A program made the translations under genes and the position numbers. Below, in pieces: positions 33,401 to 44,106 of a stretch of 64,000 bases of DNA; position 1 is the stretch's first letter, and every line of letters starts with the position of its first letter. Origin of the DNA: Vigna angularis. Its lineage: Eukaryota; Streptophyta; Magnoliopsida; Fabales; Fabaceae. The stretch lies in the NCBI RefSeq assembly GCF_016808095.1, contig NC_068979.1, positions 18,010,501 to 18,074,500 on the forward strand, in the 5' to 3' direction. The notes under the pieces were generated by a model. That model made no database searches and was not told the DNA's origin. It was given only the letters and a program-made list of their open reading frames with translations.

Positions 33401-36400
33401 TGACTGTCATTTATGCTTCCACAATTTCATTTCAGTATTACACATTTAACTGACAAGCAGTCTTTGTTCTGAAGGGAAACTTACACTTCTAGACATTGGC
33501 AACAACTCATTAACATCTAAAGGTGCATTCCATGTCGCTGAGTGTGTGAAGAAGAGCAGAAGCCTTTTGTGGTTGAACCTTTATATGAATGACATTGGCG
33601 ATGAGGTATTCTGTCCCCTATTTCACATTATAAATCTTGTTGATATTGTGTTAGTGTGAGGTCATATGATAATTACGATCCTTAAGATGTTTAAGGATTA
33701 TTTTTCCCCGTAACTTATCAGTAGAAATTGCATTCTATTCTGTCAAAATATCACTTATATGATGCATAAACTATCAAGTATATATGAATAGTAAATCGAT
33801 GTGTATAACTCAGAAATAACCATGTGATACAAACTCAAACTTTATTGGGCTCAATGAACCCTTGATCCAAGAAGAAAAGATCAAGAATAGATGGGGCAGA
33901 GTATATGAGAGAAAAAAGACTAGGAAGGGTGACGTGGCATATTAGGGAGGAATAGGTTGGTTAGAAGAGAGAGAAAGGGGTGTGGTTGTTTTAAAAAGAA
34001 TCAGTGAAGTTTTGGGGGAGGACGGTTATTTTGTTTAGTGGAAAGGGAACCATTCTTGGTTTCTTTGAGGAGCTTGGCTCTGGGTAGTGAGATATTCATA
34101 TCTTATTGATTTTCTTGTTCTGCAGAGAATAAAAATCATCCATATTCCATTTGAGTCTTCACTTAAACTTTTTTGTTCTTTAAAAAACCTTATCATTGGT
34201 CCGACCTGCCGGATAGTCGCACACAATGCCACCGAAGAAGAACAATACTCAAGGGGAACCGATAGCTGAGGAGAATGATGAGACGAAGGTAGGGTTCGTT
34301 GCGGGAGAAGTGACCAAACTAAAGGCAGTTGTTGAGGAGCTAGTTGCGCAATCGTTGCAAAACCAAACCCATTTGGAGAATGTTTGTAAGGACGCCGCTG
34401 AGCAAATCGCAATATTACGTAAGGAGGCAGCTGAGAATCAATCAAAGTTGCTCAACCTAATGTCAAAATTTACAAAGGGAAGAGAGAACGAGGAAGAAGG
34501 ACAGGGGTTGGTGGAATAGAAGAAAACAAATTCGGTAAAGGTTATACCGAAGGTGTTTTTGAGTATGAAACAACTTGATGGAGAAGATTTGTTGGAATTT
34601 CGCCAATCGATGAAGAAAATAGAGTTGCCGTCATTCCACGGTGAAGATCTCGTAGGGTGGATTGCGAGGGCAGAGGTTTATTTTAATGTCCAAGAGACAC
34701 GAGAAGTCGTTCGTGTAAACCTTGCCCATCTATGTATGGAAGGAAGCACGATACATTTTTTTCAGTCTCTATTGAATGAATATGAGGAGTTAACATGGGA
34801 AGATTTGAAAAGAGAGATGCTAGAGAGATATGGAGGGATGGGCCAAGGAAGTGTTTATGATCAATTGGTTTCTTTGAAACAAACAGGAAGTGTGGAGGAT
34901 TATATTAGAAGTTTTGAATATTTGATTACACAGGTACCGCGAATGCATGACAAACAGTTCTTTTCATACTTTACTCAAGGGTTAAAAGCTGAAATTCGTG
35001 CAAGAATGCGAAGTTTACACGTTGCAAACCCTCTCTCTAGGGGGCGCATGATGAATGTGGCTCGTGCAATTGATGTGGAGATGTCAGGGAGGAACAAAAT
35101 GTTGCAGGGAAGAGGTGAGCCACGTAGTGATGGTAAAACCCAATTGGAAAAACCGACCTGTCTTTAGTGTGTTGGGTAAAACTGGCCGAAAACAGAATGG
35201 GGGCAATTGGGGAGGAAATGGACCAGGCCCAAGTGAAAAAAAAGATTAGGGTGGGCAAAGTAGAACTGGACCTAAAGATAGAGGAGCCAATCATCTCACC
35301 TATCAGGATCTCTTGGATAGAAAACAAAAAGGTTTGTGTTATAAGTGTGGTGGGTTATTTGGACCCCTCCATTGATGCCCGGTGAAACAACTTCGGGTCA
35401 TTATGGTTGACGAGGAAATCCAAGTCGAATGCGATAAGAGAGAAGAGGAAAGCGACAACGATGAAGAGGAATACGAGGTTGTAGCTCCGTGCACGACATT
35501 AAATATCTATACTATTGAGAGCGACAAAGATGATCAACCGAGAACAATGAAGTTGCGTGGAATGATTGGAGAGATTCCTATGTTGTTTTTGATAGATAGT
35601 GGAGCTACCCACAATTTTATTTCTAGGAGACTTGTTGAAGCGTTGGGATGGAAGTGGGAAAGGACAAAACAAATGAAGATTTTAATGGGAGATGGACACA
35701 AATCAGAAACTCAAGGTGTTTGTAGAGGTATAAAGGTAAGGTTTGATGAGGGAGAATTTGAAATTGATGCATTTCTCTTTGACTTGGAGGATATGGATAT
35801 AATATTAGGAATGTCGTGGTTAACGATGTTGGGAGAAACCACGGTGGATTGGAAAAAATAGATTATGAAAGTACAAACTAATCAAGGTGAAAGGTTGCTG
35901 AGAGGGGTTCCTCATGGGAATTCCTTGGTAATGTCAGTTTGTGGTTTATTGGAAGATCAAGGAAAAACGGAGAAGGATGGGCTGAGCTCGGAGCAGAGGA
36001 GCGTCTTGGACAATATGTTGCAGCAATTTAGTGAGGTGTTTGAGGAACCAAAAGGGCTGCCACCTGTACGCGTGAAGGAGCACAGGATCAATCTTAAACT
36101 AGGACAGGAACCTATTAATGTGAGACCCTATCGTTATGCTTACCATCAGAAGAATGAAATTGAGAAACAAGTGCGAGAATTGATAGAGGTGGGCTATGTG
36201 CGGCACAGCCAGAGTGCTTATTCCAGTCCCGTAATTTTGGTGAAAAAGAAAAACAATAAGTGGTGTATGTGTGTTGATTATAGAGCATTGAATAAAGCCA
36301 CTATTCCTGATAAATTTCCCATACCGGTTATCGAGGAATTGTTGGATGAGTTGCATGGTGCCAGGTTTTTCTCTAAACTCGATCTTCGTTTGGGTTATCA

Positions 36401-39400
36401 TCAAGTTAGGATGAAGGAGGAAGATATACCAAAAACTGCATTCAGAACACATGAGGGTCATTACGAATACCTGGTGATGCCCTTTGGATTAATGAATGCA
36501 CCTTCAACCTTTCAAGCACTCATGAATGAAGTCTTTCGTACGTTGTTACGGCAAGGAGTACTGGTGTTTTTTTATGACATTCTCGTATACAGTAGTATTT
36601 GGGAAGAACATTTGCAATTACTGGAAAGGGTGTTGGAAGTGTTGAGAACTAACCAGTTATTTGCAAACAAGGAAAAATGCATGTTTGGGCAGGAAAGTGT
36701 TGAATATTTGGGGCACATTATCTCAATACAAGGAGTTGCGGTTGACCCGGCCAAGATTAACAGCATCATGGAGTGGCCTATCCCTAAGAATGTGAAGGGA
36801 GTTCGTGGTTTTCTGGGTCTTACAGGCTACTACCGTAAATTCATTAAGGATTATGGTAAGGTAGCCAAACCCCTAACAGAGTTAACTAAAAAAGATGGTT
36901 TTGGTTGGAATGAGAAGGCTCAAGAAGCCTTTGAAGAACTTAAACGAAGGATTACCAACGAACCGATATTACAACTCCCGAACTTTGATGAGGAGTTTGT
37001 CCTGGAGTGTGATGCGTCAGGAACATGAATTGGGGCTATCTTGATGCAAGGAAAAAATTCAATAGCATATTATAGCAAGGCTTTGAGTCCTCGTAATTTG
37101 ACAAAATCGACCTACAAGAGAGAATTGATGGCGGTAGCATTGGCAATACAGCATTGGAGACCTTATCTTTTGGGTAGAAAATTTACTGTTTTCTCAGATC
37201 AAAAGAGTTTGAAACAATTAATGCAGCAACGTATAACTACTGGGGCACAACAAAACTGGTTGGCAAAGTTGTTAGGCTATAATTTTGAGATTGTTTACAA
37301 GCCTGGTAAGGAGAATCACGGGGCTGATGCTTTGTCTCGCAGCAGAGAAGAAATGGAAATAAATAGTATGGTGTATTTTCCAATCTGGTTAGATTGGCAA
37401 GAACTCAATGCCGAAGTGCATGCTAATGATAAATTAAAGAAGATAATTGAAGAGGTGAAGGCTGGACAGGGTGGGCATGCTCATGCGGGTTACGAATACA
37501 AGCAGGGAGTATTATATTATAAAAATCGCCTTCTTGTTCCAGAAAAATCAGATTGGATTCCTAAGTTCTTGGAAGAATTTCATGCTACTCCTCAAGGTGG
37601 TCATTCAGGTTTCTATCATACATATAGGAGACTAGCAGCCAACTTGTATTGGAAAGGGATCAAAAAGGATGTCCAACAGTATGTCCAAGCTTGTGACACA
37701 TGTCAGAGGCAAAAATACATCACAACAGCTCCTGGTGGTTTACTACAACCACTACCAATTCCGAAAAGGACTTGGGAGGATCTAAGTATTGACTTCATTA
37801 CGGGACTGCCAAGATCTAGAGGGTTCGAAGCCATATTGGTGGTTGTTGATCGTTTAACAAAATACTGTCATTTTGTGGCCCTTAAACATCCTTATACTGC
37901 AAAGGTTCTGGCTGAAATATTTGTTAAGGAGGTAGTGAGGTTTCATGGGATTCCCAATTCTGTGGTGAGTGATAGGGATCCAGTATTCATGAGTTCGTTT
38001 TGGAAAGAGTTCTTTAAGATGCAGGGCACCAAATTACAAATGAGCACAGCTTATCATCCACAATCGGATGGACAAACTGAGGTAACAAACAGGTATTTGG
38101 AAACTTATCTCAGGTGTTTTATCACTGACCAACCCAAAACGTGGGTGCTCTGGATGCCTTGGGCAGAGTTTTGGTTTAACACCACTTATCATGGATCTAC
38201 AGGAATGACTCCTTTTGAAGCTATTTATGGGAGACCACCCCCCAAGATTGTGCAAGTGGTGCAAGGAGAAGTGAGAGTTGAAGCTGTCCAGAAAGATCTT
38301 TTAGAGAGGGATGAGGTGTTAAGACAACTAAAATCCCATTTGCTCCGTGCCCAGGACAGGATGAGGACTCAAGCCAATAAGCATCGAAAGGAAAGACACT
38401 TTGCTGTGGGTGATCTTGTGTTTTTAAAATTGAAACTGAATAGGCAGCAGTCTGTCATGAACAGGGTCACCCCAAAATTAAGTGCTAGATATTATGGCCC
38501 TTTTGAGATTGTGGAGAAAATTGGGGAAGTGGCATATCGGCTGAAATTGCCACCAAATTCAAAGATTCATCCTGTTTTTCATGTATCATTATTAAAAAGA
38601 GCTGTGGGTAAGTATAAGGTTGAGGAGGAGATTCCTACTGGGTTGGAGGATGACAGAGCGGAATTATTAGTTCCCGAGGGGATCTTGGTGACTCGGAACA
38701 ACACACAGAGGGGTGAAAATAAGAAGCAAGTGCTGGTGCATTGGAAGGGACAAAATGTTGATGAAGCTACTTGGGAAGATGAAGTGATAATTCGAAGCCA
38801 ATTTCCAGAATTTAGCCTTGAGGACAAGGCTCTATTTCAAGAAAGGGGTATTGATACAGACCCAAACTTTATTGGGCTCAATGAACCCTTGATCCAAGAA
38901 GAAAAGATCAAGAATTGATGGGCAGAGTATATGAGAGAAAAAAGACTATGAAGGGTGACGTGGCATATTAGGGAGGAATAGGTTGGTTAGAAGAGAGAGA
39001 AAGGGGTGTGGTTGTTTTAAAAAGAATCAGAGAAGTTTTGGGGGAGGACGGTTATTTTGTTTAGTGGAAAGGGAACCATTCTTGGTTTCTCTGAGGAGCT
39101 TGGCTCTTGGCAGTGAGATATTCATATCTTACTGATTTTCTTGTTCTGCAGAGAATAAAAATCATCCATATTCCATTTGAGTCTTCACTTAAACTTTTTT
39201 GTTCTTTAAAAAACCTTATCACCATGTATCACCCTGTATGTCCAGATTGCCATACTTGAGAAAACTTATGTTTTCCCTTAGTATTCTTTAGTAACAACTA
39301 CTACAACAAAATAAATAGTTCTGCAAAGGCAGATTTTTAAGAGGACAAGGATCTCTGATTATATTCAATAACTAGTTGTGTATAATTGTTAGGGAGCCGG

Positions 39401-40548
39401 AAAAATTGCAGCTGCTTTAAAGGAAAATCGGTCAATAACAACATTGGATCTGGTAAGAAGAGATCCTATTTTTGTTTCCTTATGTTTGCTCTCTGTACAT
39501 GTCTTGTTACTCCCCCTGCTCTGATCATTAAAAAAAAAAATATCGAGGCTGTAATGTAATACTATTGCTGAGGACATGATTTGTCTGAGTTTAACATTGC
39601 AGGGTGGAAATAACATTCACGCTGATGGTGTTAATGCCGTTGCTCAAGTTTTAAAAGATAATTTAGTGATTACCACTGTAAGCGTCTCAACAGTTATTTA
39701 ATTTCTCGTCTTTGTTCTGCTTGTCTTTTCTATACTCTAATACAGATTTTGTCTCATTCTTAGTTGGAACTTAGTTATAATCCCATTGGACCAGATGGAG
39801 CCAAGACCTTGGCTGAAGTTCTCAAGTTTCATGGGAACATAAAAACCCTTAAGCTTGGTTGGTGCCAGGTAACCTTTTGACCATGCACTACTTGTAAATT
39901 GTATGTTATAACTTTTATTTGTGACATAGAATAACATTACAGATAGGAGCAAAAGGGGCAGAGTTCATTGCAGATGCTTTAAAATACAATACCACAATAT
40001 CAATTTTGGACTTGCGAGCGAACGGACTACGAGATGAAGTTTGTTTTCAGTACCTTGAGTCAATTTTTCTTTTAATCTCTTTTCAGACCTTCGTCAGTCA
40101 TTCTGAGTATGCTGTTGTTTTATGAAAATCAACTACTGCAGGGTGCACAGTGCCTGGCTCGCAGCTTGAAAGTGGTTAATGAAGCTTTAACCTCCCTAGA
40201 TTTAGGATTCAATGAAATAAGGGTATGAATATATGTTTTTGGTTCCTTAGGAGATTATATTGTCTCTAATTTTGTCTGATTCACAGGATGACGGAGCTTT
40301 TGCTATTGCTCAAGCACTCAAGTCTAATGATGATGTAGCTGTTACATCCCTTAACATTGCAAGTAACTTCCTTACAAAATTTGGGCAGGTGATGTATATT
40401 GTGCTATTGCTATTGTTTTTGCTCAGTTTAATGTCAATTTCATTTTATTTTCGTGAGTTTAAATATACTTCACATGCAGGGTGCCTTGGCTGATGCAAGA
40501 GACCATGTCTTGGAGATGACCGAAAAGGAAATCAACATCTTCCTCTAG
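24469..40548 (+). CDS. Leucine-rich-repeat (RNI-like) protein, EMB2004/AT1G10510-like, 18 exons
   Basis: Exons: 24469-24510, 24590-24875, 25391-25609, 26450-26508, 27385-27522, 28886-28960, 29035-29118, 29205-29266, 29431-29500, 33300-33375, 33475-33605, 39393-39452, 39603-39677, 39764-39868, 39943-40038, 40142-40222, 40287-40388, 40480-40548. They sum to 1830 nt, a closed frame of 609 aa, with all phases consistent. The N-terminus (about 100 aa) is Ser/Arg-rich with few acids, like a chloroplast transit peptide. A short hydrophobic stretch ([13 protein letters not shown]) follows, then about 13 RNase-inhibitor-type LRRs with N.IGDEGA...L spacing and a short C-terminal tail. The overlapping ATG at 24464 goes out of frame, so 24469 was chosen. 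The 27385 acceptor (AAG) was chosen because the nearby CAG leads to an immediate stop. Length and layout agree with Arabidopsis EMB2004, an embryo-essential plastid-associated LRR protein, as I remember it. Introns 9 and 11 hold retrotransposons, but all splice sites look intact. Confidence 0.88.
28112..28429. repeat. Tandem duplication of 159 bp in intron 5 of the LRR gene
   Basis: Unit 28112-28270 is repeated at 28271-28429, with about seven differences by eye. It is non-coding. Confidence 0.85.
29804..29954 (-). repeat. 3' LTR of the intron-9 copia element
   Basis: 151 bp, bounded by TG and CA, with the polypurine tract directly to its right (29955-29967, minus sense GCTTGAGGGGGAG). Confidence 0.85.
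29962..32553 (-). pseudogene. copia gag-pol remnant, single frame with deletions and stop codons
   Basis: One minus-strand frame runs from ATG 32553 to the stop at 29962, so gag and pol were a single polyprotein. Gag (32553-31738) ends in a CCHC knuckle, [15 protein letters not shown] short integrase piece (to 31369) keeps [11 protein letters not shown] and [13 protein letters not shown]. From 31311 follow the post-integrase region, an RT palm with [13 protein letters not shown], and a full RNase H with SDADWAGS and [12 protein letters not shown]. Missing are the protease, the N-terminal integrase and the first half of RT. Nonsense codons break it after WLKS (in gag), after GRPP and after LLIHG. 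It cannot support its own movement. Confidence 0.88.
32921..33045 (-). repeat. 5' LTR of the intron-9 copia element, truncated
   Basis: 125 bp, nearly identical to the 3' LTR over that length. The outer 26 bases are replaced by unrelated intron sequence. Confidence 0.8.
33825..34195 (+). repeat. 5' LTR of the intron-11 chromovirus
   Basis: Starts TGATACAAAC and ends CCTTATCA. It is followed by TTGGTCCGACC, a primer-site candidate whose tRNA I did not identify. Confidence 0.9.
34226..35167 (+). pseudogene. Chromovirus gag with amber codon and frameshift
   Basis: MPPKKNNTQ opens at 34226. One frame continues across a TAG at 34517-34519 to 35167. The middle part reads as a retrotransposon Gag ([21 protein letters not shown], then [15 protein letters not shown]). 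The frame is lost after 35167. The zinc knuckle ([13 protein letters not shown], with an in-frame TGA before its last Cys) appears in another frame at about 35333-35385. Confidence 0.85.
35382..38918 (+). pseudogene. Chromovirus pol (PR-RT-RH-IN-chromodomain), two nonsense codons
   Basis: A single frame runs from the end of the knuckle to TGA 38916-38918, interrupted by TAG 35859-35861 and TGA 37026-37028. Protease: [31 protein letters not shown] and [14 protein letters not shown]. The catalytic box reads [10 protein letters not shown], so the first Asp of the usual DD pair is Tyr. RNase H: LECDASG and the following [10 protein letters not shown]. Integrase: HHCC zinc finger ([10 protein letters not shown]), then D, D (VVSDRDPVF) and E ([13 protein letters not shown]). 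The C-terminus has [18 protein letters not shown], a chromodomain-type segment. The last 22 codons and the stop lie inside the 3' LTR. Confidence 0.92.
38852..39221 (+). repeat. 3' LTR of the intron-11 chromovirus
   Basis: 370 bp, TGATACAGAC...CCTTATCA. It contains the stop codon of pol at 38916-38918. Confidence 0.9.
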
Positions 40549-40565
40549 AAGACATTATATTCTGC

Positions 40566-40571
40566 AATAAA
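40566..40571 (+). terminator. Poly(A) signal candidate of the LRR gene
   Basis: AATAAA lies 17 bp after the stop codon in a T-rich 3' flank. Plant signals are loose, so the real site may be further downstream. Confidence 0.4.
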
Positions 40572-41512
40572 TATTTTTTTATAAAAGAGCATTTTTCTTT
40601 TAATTTTGCATATATGCTGCCGGCAATTACTGGTAAGAACTCGTCATGTCAAATTTTTTAGTTCTAACCAATTTATGGAGGGAAAGTATAGAAATTTGTT
40701 CGCAGTTTAGCCTTATATTGTTGATCTTGAAACCGTTACAGCGGTTGGATGATACAGTTGATAACAATAGTGATAGCTTGTCGGTATAGGTATCATGTGC
40801 AGATGGAGTTTAGTTTTGCCAGCAGCAGATTTTTCCTCCGAATCGTAGTTGCTAAATTACGTAGAGTTATCAAATGGAAGTTTTAAGATGAGTTTTGAAT
40901 TATTAATTTATGTTTCTAATTTTGTTGCATACGGTAGTGTACTCGAAGCTCACTCTAGTCTTTTGTTTCCATCTCTTTTATGAACCTTGTGTGCTTTGAT
41001 TGATACGCTACTTTGATGCTCGCTTTATAAAATTGGTGCGATCAGTTAAAGACGCAAAAAAGAAGAAAAATAAAAAAAGAAAGAATTAATAAACTAATTC
41101 TTTAACTTTTCATCTCCGAAGAAGATTGCACACTCGTTCGAGAATTCGACAGCAAAAGGGTAATGAATGATGGATTGGATATATTGATTCATTCTTAATC
41201 TAATCCATTAACTTTTCATGAAATTTGTCTAAATTACTAAACTATATAAAATTATTAATCATAGTTTTATAGTCGAGCAATTTCAACATTGGTGGCCTTA
41301 AAATCTGTAAAACTTAGATTTAGTTAAAATTTAGAGATACGATAAATTTGTTTGTATTCAATTAGGTTTTTTATAAAAAAAATTGTTCGATTTTAGTGTT
41401 TGAAATATTCTTTTATTGTCTATGAATTTACGTTTAGTTTTTATTGTGCCAATAAGATGATGTTATTTTTTTGTTTTTATTTTTAATTCATTTCTTTTCC
41501 ACTATAATTTTT
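40572..41512. other. 3' flank of the LRR gene
   Basis: AT-rich, probably 3' UTR and intergenic DNA. No ORF, RNA gene or transposon terminus was recognised. Confidence 0.5.
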
Positions 41513-42668
41513 TAGGTTTAAAATCTTAATTAGTTTATGAGATTTTGATTGATATCAATTGAGTCTTTATTTTGAAAATTTCATGAATTTGATTATTTTT
41601 GTTTGTAATGCATTATTAACGACATTAATTCATGTGTTATGTATAAGCTTGTAGGTTTTTTAATTTTTTATTTATTTTTGTCATTTAAAGTATTCTCATG
41701 ACAAAGTAAGTATGATATGGTAGTGTCATTACGTATGATATGGTAGTGTCATTACGTGAAAAGTCTCAATTTAGCTTTTATATTTGTTAGTTTCAATTCA
41801 CTCTTTTTTTTTTTTTTCAAATTGGGAGCAATTTTATTTTGTTTTCAAAATTGAAACTAAATCTAACTTTTTTATAAATGTTATAATGATATTTTTATTA
41901 AACTTGTTATTTTTATTAATATTTTTAATAATATTAAGTTTATTAAATTTATATTTTATATTAAACTATTTAAATTTTGTTTTAAATATTTATATATCAA
42001 TCATTTTCACTGTCTTTGCAAGGTGATAAGACCATCCATTCAATTTTATTTAACTTTTATATAAATGTTAGAGTTAGTTTAAAAATAACACTTTTAGAAA
42101 TTTAAATGTAAAATTTCAAAACATTTTATAACAATTTAAAACAGATATATTTAAAATTTTAAAACAAACTTTAAATAAAGTTCAATGTAAAATATAAATT
42201 TAAATAAATTAATCTTAATAAAAATATCAATTTTAATATAAATATCATTATAACATTTATATAAAAGTTAAATTTGGTCTCAATTTGAAGAGTGGTGAAA
42301 TTGTTTTATTTAAAAAATATTAGGACTAAATTGTGAAAAAATAATAAATACATGAATTAAATTAAAAAATTTTACATAACATTTGTCCTAACAGTTACAC
42401 TGACACTGTTATTATGATATCACATTATCTTTGTCACATAACAGGATCTTCATTTGACATGTAGCAAAATGATTTTTAAAAAAATTGAAATGAAGTTAAA
42501 AAGACAAATGAACATGTGTGGCACATGAGTTAATGTAGCTATAGCATAATACTAATAGAAATGGCCAAATTATATCACATTTTCAAAAATAGCATTCAAT
42601 TGAAACGAATAAAAATTTGAGAACCTGATTGAGATTTTCAAACAAATAAGCAATTAACCAAAGGTTTA
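41513..42668. repeat. Decayed long inverted repeat, MULE/MITE-like
   Basis: The inner arms pair well: AAATCTAACTTTTTTATAAA... at about 41850 against its complement at about 42255. The outer parts pair loosely (ATTAATTCATGTG at about 41623 against CACATGAGTTAAT at about 42521). There is no ORF and no clear TSD, so family and limits are uncertain. Confidence 0.5.
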
Positions 42669-42671
42669 AAC

Positions 42672-43035
42672 TAGGAATGACAAAAATATCTGTGTCCACA
42701 TAAATATATAGTTGGTACTCGTATGTATTTATTATCGGTGAGTAACAGATGTTTTAATATTTGATTATAAATGGATTGAGTGCGGGTATCATACTACTCA
42801 TACCCACATATATTCATTATTTGCAAAAAAATTAAAATTAAAATTTAATTTATATCTTATTAAGTTAAACTTAATTAAAATAAAAATTAATTTATATTTT
42901 ATTAAGATAAATTTAATTAAAATTAAATATTAAATTATATTATTTTTATTGCAATATCATTTAAATTTTATTTTAAACATTTATAAAATATTTTTTTTAA
43001 ATATCCACAAATATTTTCTAAATAGACCTCTAGTA
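42672..43035. repeat. hAT-like remnant
   Basis: It starts CTAGGAATGACAAAAATATCTG, the usual start of plant hAT elements with a TAGGGATGRCAAA end, followed by GGGTATC/ATACCC pieces and AT-rich decay. The right end is not defined. Confidence 0.35.
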
Positions 43036-43695
43036 ACCGAAGAACAAAATAACGAATATAATACGTAAACATCATATCTTACACAGCCCATTGTCCTCCT
43101 AATTTAAGCCAATTTTTTAACTCGTTGATTAATTTATTTTTTCCTTCTCCACCAGCAAATGGATGGACAAATTAGAACATAGTAGAGAGGATAGACAAGT
43201 TGATTGATAAATTAAAGATGGAAAGTCAACTATAATGAAACCTTAATTTTATTAAGAGTACTATTAAAAGAACATGCCCTTAAGTAAAAATAAGAAATAT
43301 TGTAGACAATAAAACAAACATTTTAATAATAAATAAATTGAAAATACCAAATTTATGAACGCTTAAAACTTAAATAAACTTTAAAATTATTAATTTTGAA
43401 TTTATTTTAACAATGATAATATTTACAACTATTAACAATATTCTATAACATTAAATGAGTTTAAAAATAATAATATTTAATATAATTTAAGGCTTCTGGT
43501 AGAACTTTAATTTCTTTTTTAATATTTCGTTTCGAACCATATAAATTTAGAAAAAATAAACAAAGACCACTCATTTAATTAATATTTACTAAAAATTAAT
43601 TGTTTCAATTTAAAAAGTTCAAATGTGATTACATATTTTAAAATTGATCGAGTAATTAGTGAAAAAAATGTAAATTGTTCGGATATGTATACAAA
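43036..43695. other. AT-rich intergenic stretch
   Basis: Nothing recognisable. It ends with ACAAA (43691-43695), the expected target duplication of the Ogre-like element. Confidence 0.5.
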
Positions 43696-44106
43696 TGGTC
43701 GCAACCGGGATCATGACGGGATGACGAGCCAAAAAACAAAACATGTTTAAGAAAATATTTTGGGAGTCGCCACTAGGGATGACAACGGGTCGGGTCGGAC
43801 ACGGATAGTGCCTACCCGCAACCCGACCCGCATGCAAAAAACCGTACTCGCAACCCGATCCGCTACCCGCTGGATATTCGCATAAAAAAAATCCGCGGAT
43901 TTTTTTCAACCCGCGGATACTCGTTGGATACCTATTTTCACCCCACAAATATTTAAAAAATATATTTTGTGAATTTTTAAATAAGATTTAAATTAAATTA
44001 CAAGTTTAAACAGAACAATTTAATATATTTGCTACCTATTAAAAAGACACGTAATTTTTAAACAAGTTAAAGAAAACAAATACTTAACAACTTTTGAAAA
44101 AAAATA

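Larger units (their letters stand above)
33825..39221 (+). mobile_element. Ty3/gypsy chromovirus-type element in intron 11
   Basis: The LTRs of 371 and 370 bp (33825-34195, 38852-39221) differ by about nine substitutions and one base indel. They are flanked by a perfect CCATG duplication (33820-33824, 39222-39226). Gag, protease, RT, RNase H, integrase and a C-terminal chromodomain-like segment occur in the chromovirus order. The short LTRs fit the Reina-like branch, but this was not tested. Several nonsense and frameshift changes make it inactive. It is in the same orientation as the host gene. Confidence 0.94.

Noticed and set aside
43735..43773. TGGCGACTCCC (minus strand) next to the hAT as the Ogre primer-binding site
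   Set aside because: The same sequence lies inside both LTR copies. The better site, TGGCTACTCCACTAGGGA, lies outside the right LTR at 62789-62806, and the left LTR would otherwise be followed by internal sequence on the wrong side.
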